Shown: positions 1 to 6,011 of the stretch, one piece after another
How the letters are laid out: each line of letters opens with the position of its first letter
Numbering within the stretch: the stretch's first letter is position 1
From: an uncultured Bacteroidia bacterium
Lineage (GTDB): Bacteria > Bacteroidota > Bacteroidia > Bacteroidales > UBA932
Direction: 5' to 3'
Length of the DNA: 6,559 nucleotides
NCBI GenBank assembly: GCA_902796455.1
Contig: CADBPH010000265.1
Coordinates: forward strand, 1-6,559
Made by a program: the position numbers and the translations under genes
Notes under the pieces: model-generated
Told to the model about the DNA's origin: nothing
The model's database searches: none
What the model saw: only the letters and a program-made list of their open reading frames with translations

Positions 1-888
1 CACAAACGCATGGCCCTCAACAATAAGGTCCTCTTCCAATACGGCCCGCTCGACCAGGGCTGGTGGCCGGACGGACTGTATACCGCACCGACCGACGAAG
101 CGCTCAAGTATGACCTGGACCGGACGCTCGATTATGGATTCAACATGCTCCGCAAGCATATCAAGGTCGAACCGGACCGCTGGTTCTACCACTGCGACCG
201 GCTCGGCATGCTTGTCTGGCAGGATATGCCCTGCTCGGCCCGGTACAAGAAAAACGACTGGTGGGCACAGGGAGCCGACGTATACGATGCCGGCAACAGC
301 GACCAACTCTCCCCGGAAGCCCGTGAAAACTTCCTGGCGGAATGGAAAGAAATCATCGACCAGCACGACAAATATCCCTGCATTGTGGTTTGGGTTCCCT
401 TCAATGAAGCCTGGGGACAGTTCGACACAAAGCATGTCGTTGACCTCACCCGCGAATGGGACGGCAGCCGCCTGATCAACATGGCCTCCGGCGGAAACTG
501 GATCAGCGGCGGAGTCGGCGATATCCTGGACAGCCACCATTACCCCGAGCCCAAGATGCGCATCTGGGACGAAGCCCTGGTGAACGTGCTGGGCGAATAC
601 GGCGGAATCGGCCTGTCGCTGGAAGGACATAACTGGATCGTCAGCGAAAAGAACTGGGGATACGGCGGCCTCAAAGAGAACAGCGAAGCAGCCACGGCCC
701 AATATGAGGAATATGCCAAGATGCTGCTTCCGATCGTAAAAGAAGGCTGTTCGGCCGCGGTTTACACCCAGACGACCGACGTGGAGCGTGAACTGAACGG
801 TTTCATGACCTACGACAGGGCTGTCGACAAACTGGATCCCGCCCGGGTCGCCGCCGCCAACCGGGAAGTGATTGCTTCGTTGAAATAA
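1..888 (+). CDS. Glycoside hydrolase family 2 (TIM-barrel) protein, 5' end cut by the window
   Basis: This is the catalytic-barrel part of a GH2 retaining glycosidase (beta-galactosidase/beta-glucuronidase/beta-mannosidase superfamily). The frame is open to base 1, so the ATG at 10 is probably internal and the N-terminal sugar-binding and immunoglobulin-like domains, plus any signal peptide, lie outside the window. Counting from that ATG, 'WVPFNEAWGQ' carries the acid/base candidate Glu133 (codon 406-408) preceded by the family's Asn132, and 'VLGEYGG' carries the nucleophile candidate Glu196 (codon 595-597). Early barrel motifs are 'GFNMLRKHIKVEP' and 'LGMLVWQDMP'; the first replaces the commoner GH2 'R..HYP', marking a divergent subgroup. 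'AAVYTQTTDVE' looks like the last barrel strand. The protein stops about 35 residues later, so there is no LacZ-style C-terminal domain. Both catalytic residues are present, so it is probably active on a plant or host glycan. The substrate cannot be told from this fragment. The next gene starts 5 nt after the stop, so the two may be co-transcribed. Confidence 0.9.
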   Translation, partial: HKRMALNNKVLFQYGPLDQGWWPDGLYTAPTDEALKYDLDRTLDYGFNMLRKHIKVEPDRWFYHCDRLGMLVWQDMPCSARYKKNDWWAQGADVYDAGNSDQLSPEARENFLAEWKEIIDQHDKYPCIVVWVPFNEAWGQFDTKHVVDLTREWDGSRLINMASGGNWISGGVGDILDSHHYPEPKMRIWDEALVNVLGEYGGIGLSLEGHNWIVSEKNWGYGGLKENSEAATAQYEEYAKMLLPIVKEGCSAAVYTQTTDVERELNGFMTYDRAVDKLDPARVAAANREVIASLK

Positions 889-893
889 CAAAG

Positions 894-2258
894 ATGAACA
901 CCCCCAAAGATCCCATCAGCCGGAAACGCAGGGAAGAAATCCTCTCCATCCTGCACCGCGAGGTGAAACCCGCGCTGGGATGCACCGAACCGATCGCGGT
1001 TTCCCTGGCCGTAGCCAAAGCCGTGGAAATCATCATGGAAAACTGCCCCGGCATCTGCCCGGAAGGGTGGCGGTTGGAGGCGCCTTTCCATATTGACGTT
1101 GCCGTCAGCGGGAATATCCTCAAAAACGGAATGGGCGTCGGCATTCCGGGGACCGGCATGGTGGGCCTGCCGATTGCGGCTGCACTCGGTGCTGTCTGCG
1201 GGGATTCCGCACGCGGCCTGGAAGTGCTCTCGGGGCTTTCCGACAAAGCCGTAGGACGCGCCCGGGAGCTGGTCGCCCGGAAAAAAGTACAGATCCGGGT
1301 GGCCGGAACGGAACGGCTCCTCTATGTCAAGGCGACCGTATCCATCGACGGGCAGACGCAGGCCAGCGCCGAAGTCGACCCGCATGCCTATGCCGTCATC
1401 GAGGACGACCACGACCGGATCGTAGAGACCAGTTTCGCCGACAAGATCCTGATGAGTTCCGAATCCGGGGCTGCGGCTGTCGAACGGAAGGCGGACCAGG
1501 ATGGTCTCACGGTCCGGGAAATCTATGATTTCGCCTGCGCCGCGCCATATAACGATATCGCTTTTATCCTGGATGACAAGAAGTTGAACCTGGCCCTCGC
1601 CCAGGAAGGATTGAAGGGGGATTACGGCTTGCAGGTCGGAAAAACCATCCGGGAGAACCAGCAGGAAGTGTTCGGAGACGACTTCATGAGCTATGCCATG
1701 GGCCTGACGGCCGCTGCTTCCGACGCCCGGATGGCCGGCTGTACCCTGCCCGCCATGTCGAACAGCGGCAGCGGCAACCAGGGCATCACCGTCAGCATGC
1801 CGGTCATCGCCTATGCCCTCAAATACGGGATTGACGACGAAAAGCTGGCCCGGGCCCTGATCCTGAGCAACCTCGTCGCCATCCACATCAAGCATTTCCT
1901 CGGGAAACTGTCCGCCCTGTGCGGCTGCGTCGTCGCCTCGACCGGCTCCGCCTGCGGCATCGTCTACCTGCAGGGCGGGAGCTATGAACAGCTTTGCTCC
2001 GCCATCAAGAACATGGCCGGGAACATCACCGGCATGGTCTGCGACGGGGCGAAGGTCGGCTGCGCCATGAAGGTGGCATCGGGCGTGTCCTGCGCCGTCC
2101 AGTCCGCCGTGCTCGCCCTGCGCGGGATTTGCATCCCCTCCACGGACGGCATCATAGAGGACGACGTGGAAAAAACCATCCGGAACCTCGGCGCCATCGG
2201 ATCCGTCGGCATGAAAGCGGCCGACCGGATGATCCTCGACATCATGCTGTGCAAATAA
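894..2258 (+). CDS. L-cysteine desulfidase / Fe-S serine dehydratase-alpha family protein (UPF0597, CyuA/YhaM-like)
   Basis: A complete 454-residue protein of the serine dehydratase alpha-chain family, in the single-chain UPF0597 branch that includes archaeal L-cysteine desulfidase and E. coli YhaM/CyuA. Characterised members use a [4Fe-4S] cluster instead of PLP to break L-cysteine into pyruvate, ammonia and sulfide; related enzymes deaminate L-serine. Visible motifs are 'ALGCTEP' (Cys30, the position proposed as catalytic in the archaeal enzyme), 'SNSGSGNQGI' at 289-298, 'LSALCGCVVASTGSACG' at 339-355 and 'VCDGAKVGCAMK' at 382-393. Cys343, Cys383 and Cys390 have the 40- and 7-residue spacing I recall for the archaeal cluster ligands. 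It is probably cytoplasmic, with no signal peptide or obvious membrane segment. The ATG at 894 places the N-terminus where the family begins and lies 5 nt after the GH2 stop; no Shine-Dalgarno precedes it. Serine as the true substrate is not excluded. No cysteine transporter or regulator gene is visible beside it. Confidence 0.9.
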   Translation: MNTPKDPISRKRREEILSILHREVKPALGCTEPIAVSLAVAKAVEIIMENCPGICPEGWRLEAPFHIDVAVSGNILKNGMGVGIPGTGMVGLPIAAALGAVCGDSARGLEVLSGLSDKAVGRARELVARKKVQIRVAGTERLLYVKATVSIDGQTQASAEVDPHAYAVIEDDHDRIVETSFADKILMSSESGAAAVERKADQDGLTVREIYDFACAAPYNDIAFILDDKKLNLALAQEGLKGDYGLQVGKTIRENQQEVFGDDFMSYAMGLTAAASDARMAGCTLPAMSNSGSGNQGITVSMPVIAYALKYGIDDEKLARALILSNLVAIHIKHFLGKLSALCGCVVASTGSACGIVYLQGGSYEQLCSAIKNMAGNITGMVCDGAKVGCAMKVASGVSCAVQSAVLALRGICIPSTDGIIEDDVEKTIRNLGAIGSVGMKAADRMILDIMLCK

Positions 2259-2282
2259 GCGCCCCTACCGGTGCCGGAGCGC
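2253..2282 (-). terminator. Candidate hairpin terminator at the end of the his operon
   Basis: Read on the minus strand, arms GCGCTCC (2282-2276) and GGGGCGC (2265-2259) can form a 7-bp stem with one G-U wobble around a 10-nt loop. It is followed directly by TTATTT (2258-2253), a short U-rich tail. The hisIE stop codon sits at the loop/3'-arm border, so the structure uses the end of hisIE, the 6-nt gap and the last bases of the convergent gene. On the plus strand the wobble becomes a C/A mismatch, leaving 4+2 bp, followed after 3 nt by a T-rich run near 2286-2293. It is therefore weaker in that direction. The U tail is short and a competing CCG/CGG pairing exists inside the loop, so this is only a candidate. 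Confidence 0.35.
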
Positions 2283-2867
2283 CAGTTCTTTTTCGAGATC
2301 CGAAATGGAACATCCCATCTGCTCCAGCAGGACCAGATAGTGATAAATCAGGTCCGCCGTTTCATACACAAATCGGCTCCGGTTGCCGTCCACCGCTTCG
2401 ATAATGCTTTCCGTCGTTTCCTCGCCGACCTTTTTGGCAATGGCCTTGACCCCCTTGACAAACAGCTTGGTCGTATAGGAACCGTCCGGCATCTCCGCAT
2501 GCCGGCCCCGGATGACCTCCGACAGCGTACGGATGAAACCTTCCTCATCCGGCGTGTCGAAACAGGCCGTCGTCCCCCGGTGGCATACCGGTCCTGCCGG
2601 CAGGGCCTTTATCAGGAGGGTATCGCTGTCGCAATCGACAAACATTTCCTTGACATACAAGTAGTTCCCGCTTGTCTCCCCTTTCGTCCACAACTGTCCG
2701 CGTGTGCGGGAGAAGAAGGTGACCCGCCCCTCCTGCACCGTCTTATCGAATGCCTCCCGGTTCATGTAACCGAGCATCAGCACCTTCAGTGTAACCGCAT
2801 CCTGCACGATGACCGGAAGCAGTCCGTCCCCGGTCTTGCCGAGGTTGAAATCATCAAACTGTATCAT
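2265..2867 (-). CDS. hisIE: Bifunctional phosphoribosyl-AMP cyclohydrolase / phosphoribosyl-ATP pyrophosphohydrolase
   Basis: A 200-residue HisI-HisE fusion (E. coli's is about 203) that catalyses histidine steps 2 and 3: pyrophosphate removal from phosphoribosyl-ATP (HisE half) and opening of the adenine ring of phosphoribosyl-AMP (HisI half). Residues 1-105 are the cyclohydrolase: 'MLGYMNREAF', 'TFFSRTRGQLWTKGETSGN', then 'DCDSD' (78-82), whose aspartates are the expected Mg site. Cys79, Cys95 and Cys102 fit the Zn ligands. Residues about 113-200 are the all-helical pyrophosphohydrolase, with 'SYTTKLFVKG', the acidic 'GEETTE' (Glu149, Glu150, Glu153) and 'YETADL' (Glu169, Asp172). The ATG at 2867 overlaps the hisF stop as ATGA, which fixes the start. 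The frame stays open upstream to 3071, but that part only shadows hisF. This is the last gene of the operon; its stop lies 6 nt from the stop of the convergent gene. Confidence 0.97.
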   Translation of the reverse strand: MIQFDDFNLGKTGDGLLPVIVQDAVTLKVLMLGYMNREAFDKTVQEGRVTFFSRTRGQLWTKGETSGNYLYVKEMFVDCDSDTLLIKALPAGPVCHRGTTACFDTPDEEGFIRTLSEVIRGRHAEMPDGSYTTKLFVKGVKAIAKKVGEETTESIIEAVDGNRSRFVYETADLIYHYLVLLEQMGCSISDLEKELALRHR

Positions 2868-3622
2868 AATCTTACCGCTATTCCTTGCCTTGCCAATTCT
2901 GACTTGACCTGGCCGACCGTATACTGTCCATAATGGAAGATGCTGGCGGCCAGGGCCGCATCCGCCTTTCCTTCCGTCAGGACCGCCGCAATATCCGCCA
3001 CACTCCCGGCCCCGCCCGAAGCGATCACCGGAATCGACAACTGCCCATTCAGGGCCGCGTACACCCCGCACGGATACCCGCCGGCCGTGCCGTCATGGTC
3101 CATCGACGTAAAGAGAATCTCGCCGGCCCCCCGCTCCTGTGCCTCCCGGGCCCAGGAAAACAGTTCCTTCGACGTTTCCCGGGTTCCCCCGTGGGTCGTC
3201 GCCCGCCAGAGGCCGTCCGCACACTGCCGGGCATCGATGGCGACGACCACAAACTGGCTCCCGAAGCGCGTCGCAATCTCCCCGATCAGCTCCGGCCGGG
3301 CAATGGCCGCACTGTTGATCGTTATCTTGTCCGCACCCTCATCCAGCAAGGCCGCAGCGGCCTCCAGCGAGGAGATGCCCCCGCCCACGGTGAACGGGAT
3401 ATTGAGGGTTTCCGCTACTTTCCGTACCAGGGACACAAAAGTGCCGCGCCCTTCCCGGGTCGCACTGATGTCCAGATACACCAATTCGTCCGCACCCTGT
3501 TCCGCGTAGCGGCGTCCCAGTTCCACCGCATCACCGACTTCTTTGAGTCCCAGGAAGTTGATTCCCTTGACAACCTTCCCGTCCTTGACATCCAGACAAG
3601 GGATTATCCGTTTTGCAAGCAT
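2864..3622 (-). CDS. hisF: Imidazole glycerol phosphate synthase, cyclase subunit HisF
   Basis: A 252-residue (beta-alpha)8-barrel cyclase, full length for the family. It uses ammonia channelled from HisH to convert PRFAR to imidazole glycerol phosphate and AICAR, the latter feeding back into purine synthesis. It begins 'MLAKRIIPCLDVKDG' with the catalytic Asp11, and the second catalytic aspartate is Asp130 in 'VVVAIDAR'; both match Thermotoga HisF numbering. The phosphate-binding signatures 'VGGGI' (79-83) and 'IASGGAG' are present, as is the central 'RGAGEILFTSMDHDGT' strand. It works as a heterodimer with HisH, encoded two genes upstream. The ATG at 3622 lies 19 nt inside the end of hisA, and the stop overlaps the hisIE start by 4 nt. 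The N-terminus it gives is exactly the conserved one, so the overlap is real and not a mis-called start. No catalytic residue is missing. Confidence 0.98.
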   Translation of the reverse strand: MLAKRIIPCLDVKDGKVVKGINFLGLKEVGDAVELGRRYAEQGADELVYLDISATREGRGTFVSLVRKVAETLNIPFTVGGGISSLEAAAALLDEGADKITINSAAIARPELIGEIATRFGSQFVVVAIDARQCADGLWRATTHGGTRETSKELFSWAREAQERGAGEILFTSMDHDGTAGGYPCGVYAALNGQLSIPVIASGGAGSVADIAAVLTEGKADAALAASIFHYGQYTVGQVKSELARQGIAVRL

Positions 3623-4329
3623 GATGCGATTTCCTCCAATGTGATTTTTCCTTCATAGATGGCCTTCCCGATGATGATGCCGTCCAGTCCTTTCCCCCGG
3701 GCAGTGGAGACATCCTGAATGGAAGCGACCCCGCCGCTGACAACGACGGCGACTCCCGGGAATGCCGCCTTCAGCCGGGTGTACAGATCCCAGGAAGGGC
3801 CCGTCAACATGCCGTCCCGGGCGATATCGGTGCAGATGACGGTCTTCAGGCCGCAGGGCACAAATTGCCCGATCAGGGTCTCAACATCCACCAAACTGTC
3901 TTCCAGCCAGCCGTTTACGGCTACTTTTCCTCCACGCGTATCCGCCCCCAGGATGATCCGGTCTCCCCAGCGGGCCAGCCACTGTGTCATCCGGGAAGGC
4001 TCCTTCACGGCGATGCTGCCGATGATGGCCCAGTCCGCCCCGGCGTCCCAGACGGACTGCAACGCGGCATCCGTCTTGATTCCGCCGCCCCATTCGATCT
4101 GCAAGAGATCCAGTTCCGCAATCCGCTCCAGGACACGGAGATTGCAAGGTGCCGCGGCTTTGGCCCCGTCCAGGTCGACCAGATGCATCCGCCGGATCCC
4201 GCATCCGGCATACCGGCGGGCTTGTTCCACCGGATCTGTCCGATAGACCGTCCGGCGGGCATAATCTCCCTGCGACAGCCGCACACAGCGGCCGTCAATG
4301 ATATCGACAGCGGGGATAACCTCTATCAT
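3604..4329 (-). CDS. hisA: ProFAR isomerase HisA
   Basis: A 241-residue (beta-alpha)8-barrel isomerase, normal in length. It converts ProFAR to PRFAR by an Amadori rearrangement, supplying the substrate of the HisH-HisF complex. The expected general acid/base pair is present: Asp9 in 'MIEVIPAVDIIDG' and Asp130 in 'LGADTRGG'. Other HisA signatures are 'RLSQGDY' (17-23), 'HLVDLDGA' (49-56), 'EWGGGIK' (79-85), 'CTDIARDGMLTGPS' and 'VVSGGVAS'. The two phosphate-binding Gly-rich loops sit at equivalent places in each half-barrel, as in its paralogue HisF. The ATG at 4329 is fixed by its ATGA overlap with the hisH stop, suggesting translational coupling. The 3' end runs 19 nt into hisF in another frame, ending 'SCLQNG'. 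Confidence 0.98.
   Translation of the reverse strand: MIEVIPAVDIIDGRCVRLSQGDYARRTVYRTDPVEQARRYAGCGIRRMHLVDLDGAKAAAPCNLRVLERIAELDLLQIEWGGGIKTDAALQSVWDAGADWAIIGSIAVKEPSRMTQWLARWGDRIILGADTRGGKVAVNGWLEDSLVDVETLIGQFVPCGLKTVICTDIARDGMLTGPSWDLYTRLKAAFPGVAVVVSGGVASIQDVSTARGKGLDGIIIGKAIYEGKITLEEIASCLQNG
3633..3637 (-). promoter_or_regulatory. hisF: Possible Shine-Dalgarno sequence for hisF
   Basis: On the minus strand GGAGG lies inside hisA, 10 nt before the hisF ATG at 3622. I see no comparable purine-rich match at usable spacing before hisB, hisH, hisA, hisIE or the plus-strand gene at 894. It also encodes ordinary HisA residues (Leu-Glu-Glu), so it may be chance. The spacing is on the long side, and Bacteroidota generally initiate without a Shine-Dalgarno interaction. 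Confidence 0.2.
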
Positions 4330-4931
4330 AACTTCATGAAATTCTTAAGAATAGCCTCTCCGACATCCCCCGACTTCTCGGGATGGAACTGGGTCCCGTA
4401 AAAATTCTCATACCGCAGGGCGGCGCTCAGCAGGACCCCGCCGTACCGGCAGGTCGCCACCGTATCCGGCCCTGTCCCGGCATAATACGAATGCACGAAA
4501 TACACGTATGGCCCTTTCTCCAGCCCCGTGAATAATTTTCCGTCCAGGTTCCCCAGGTCATTCCAGCCCATGTGCGGCACTTTCAGCCCGGGCTCCGCGG
4601 GGAAGCGGCGGACATGGGCGTCGAAAACACCCAGACACGGGGTTGTCCCCGGGTTCCCGTCCAGGGTTTCCTCGCTGTCCCGGCAGAGAACCTGCATGCC
4701 TACGCAGATCCCCAGCACCGGGCGCCGCAGGCTCGGAATCCAGTCAGCCAGCCCCTTTTCCCGCAAGTTCCGCATGGCCCCGCCGGCATTGCCGACGCCC
4801 GGCAGGATGACCCGCTCCGCGCGGAGGATTTCCTCCAGGTCGGATGTAACTACATACTGCGCCCCCAGTCGATCCAGGGCGTTTTCGAGGGAACGGAGGT
4901 TCCCCATTCCATAATCAATAATCGCAACCAT
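4326..4931 (-). CDS. hisH: Imidazole glycerol phosphate synthase, glutamine amidotransferase subunit HisH
   Basis: A 201-residue class I (triad) glutamine amidotransferase that hydrolyses glutamine and passes ammonia to HisF. It opens 'MVAIIDYGMGNLRS', typical of HisH. The oxyanion-strand motif 'LPGVGNAGGAM' is at 43-53. The nucleophile elbow 'GICVGMQ' carries Cys76, and the rest of the triad is His183 and Glu185 in 'GTQFHPEKS'. 'VPHMGWNDL' (118-126) is the conserved interface segment, and 'VYFVHSYY' precedes the last domain strands. All catalytic residues are present and the length is normal. The ATG at 4931 starts only 3 nt after the hisB stop and in the same frame; it gives the conserved N-terminus. 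The stop overlaps the hisA start by 4 nt (ATGA). It depends on HisF for activation and, unusually for such a tight pair, is separated from hisF by hisA, as in enteric his operons. Confidence 0.98.
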   Translation of the reverse strand: MVAIIDYGMGNLRSLENALDRLGAQYVVTSDLEEILRAERVILPGVGNAGGAMRNLREKGLADWIPSLRRPVLGICVGMQVLCRDSEETLDGNPGTTPCLGVFDAHVRRFPAEPGLKVPHMGWNDLGNLDGKLFTGLEKGPYVYFVHSYYAGTGPDTVATCRYGGVLLSAALRYENFYGTQFHPEKSGDVGEAILKNFMKL

Positions 4932-4934
4932 CGG

Positions 4935-6005
4935 TTATAACATTCCTTTTGAGGAAGGGATCTCGTCACTGAATACATTGCGCCGCACGGCCTGCCGGAT
5001 GGCCCGGGCAAACGCTTTGAAAACGGCTTCGGCCAGGTGGTGATTGTTCTCGCCCTCCGCCTCGATGCGCAGGTTGCAGCGGGCAGCCACGCAGAAGGAC
5101 TTGAAAAAGTGCTTGAACATCTCCGTGGGCGTGTCACCGACATATTCCCGGGTGAACGCCACCTTCCAGACGAAGTCGGCCCGCCCCCCGAAATCAATCA
5201 GGACCAAGGCCTTGCACTCGTCCATCGGAAGTGCGAACCCATACCGCTCCAGTCCCCGCTTGTCCGAAAGAGCGCGGGCAAAGGCTTCGCCGAGCACGAT
5301 GGCGACATCTTCCATCGTATGGTGTTCATCCACTTCCAAATCTCCCTGGCAGCGCAGCTGCAGCGAGACCCCGCCGTGATGCGGCAACTGGCTGAGCATG
5401 TGGTCGAAAAATTTCAGCCCCGTATCAATATCCGACGGTCCCCGTCCATCCAAATCCAAAACCAGGGAAATCTCCGTCTCACGGGTCTTGCGCTTGGCGC
5501 AGACCCGGCGGTCGGCGGCGCGGATCAGCTCCGCAATCTCTTTCCACCCCCTGTCCGGTCCCAGCCGCAAGCCCTTGGCTCCCAGGTTCTCCGCCAGTTG
5601 CATGTCGGTTTCCCGGTCCCCGATCACATAGCAGGAGGCCAGGTCATATTCCCCGGAAAGATAGCGGGTGAACATCCCGGTCCGCGGCTTGCGTGTCGGT
5701 GCGTTGTCAGAAGGGGAACTCCTGTCTATCAGAATGTCATCGAAAACGACACCCTCTCCGGCCAGTGTCCGGAGCATCAAGTCCTGCAGCGGCTGGAAGT
5801 CCTCCTGGGGGAATGCGGGCGTCCCGAGGCCGTCCTGGTTCGAGGCCAGCACCAATTCATAGCCCAGGCCCGTCAAGGCGCGAAGACCCGAAATCGCCCC
5901 GGGGACGAAAACGAATTTCTCCAGCGCATCAATCTGCTCATCCGCAGGTTCGGCCAGGATGGTCCCGTCCCGGTCGACAAAAATGGCTTTGCGTTTCTCT
6001 TCCAT
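4935..6005 (-). CDS. hisB: Bifunctional histidinol-phosphatase / imidazoleglycerol-phosphate dehydratase HisB
   Basis: A 356-residue two-domain enzyme acting at two non-adjacent steps. Residues about 1-165 are a HAD phosphatase releasing histidinol from histidinol phosphate: 'FVDRDGT' gives nucleophile Asp11 and acid/base Asp13, followed by 'SNQDGLG' (55-61), 'RKPRTGM' (105-111, motif III lysine) and 'VIGDRETD' (127-134). Residues about 167-356 are the dehydratase that makes imidazole acetol phosphate: 'FFDHML' (199-204), 'DEHHTMEDVAI' (226-236), 'PMDEC' (260-264), 'ENNHHLAEAVFKAF' (319-332) and C-terminal 'PSSKG'. The histidines and acidic residues of the paired 'HH' motifs are the expected Mn ligands. 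The loop at 92-106, where E. coli HisB has Zn-binding Cys/His residues, reads 'LIDRSSPSDNAPTRK' and has none of them. The ATG at 6005 is the first start after the in-frame hisC stop two codons upstream, so the start is well fixed. Confidence 0.98.
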   Translation of the reverse strand: MEEKRKAIFVDRDGTILAEPADEQIDALEKFVFVPGAISGLRALTGLGYELVLASNQDGLGTPAFPQEDFQPLQDLMLRTLAGEGVVFDDILIDRSSPSDNAPTRKPRTGMFTRYLSGEYDLASCYVIGDRETDMQLAENLGAKGLRLGPDRGWKEIAELIRAADRRVCAKRKTRETEISLVLDLDGRGPSDIDTGLKFFDHMLSQLPHHGGVSLQLRCQGDLEVDEHHTMEDVAIVLGEAFARALSDKRGLERYGFALPMDECKALVLIDFGGRADFVWKVAFTREYVGDTPTEMFKHFFKSFCVAARCNLRIEAEGENNHHLAEAVFKAFARAIRQAVRRNVFSDEIPSSKGML

Positions 6006-6011
6006 ATCGCA

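Noticed and set aside
10..888. GH2 gene starting at the ATG at 10
   Set aside because: The frame is open to base 1 and the product would begin in the middle of the catalytic barrel without the N-terminal GH2 domains, so it is a window-edge truncation.
810..1895. 361-codon open frame on the minus strand opposite the cysteine desulfidase-like gene
   Set aside because: Its translation is rich in Gly, Asp, Arg and Pro with no recognisable motif, while the plus strand holds a complete conserved enzyme. Long antisense frames are expected in G+C-rich coding DNA.
2868..3071. N-terminal extension of hisIE to 3071
   Set aside because: The extra 68 codons lie wholly within hisF in another frame and do not resemble HisI. 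The ATG at 2867 gives the normal 200-residue protein.
2933..3658. 241-codon and 189-codon plus-strand frames opposite hisF
   Set aside because: They lie antisense to a hisF with both catalytic aspartates. The sequences are Arg/Pro/Ser-rich with no motif.
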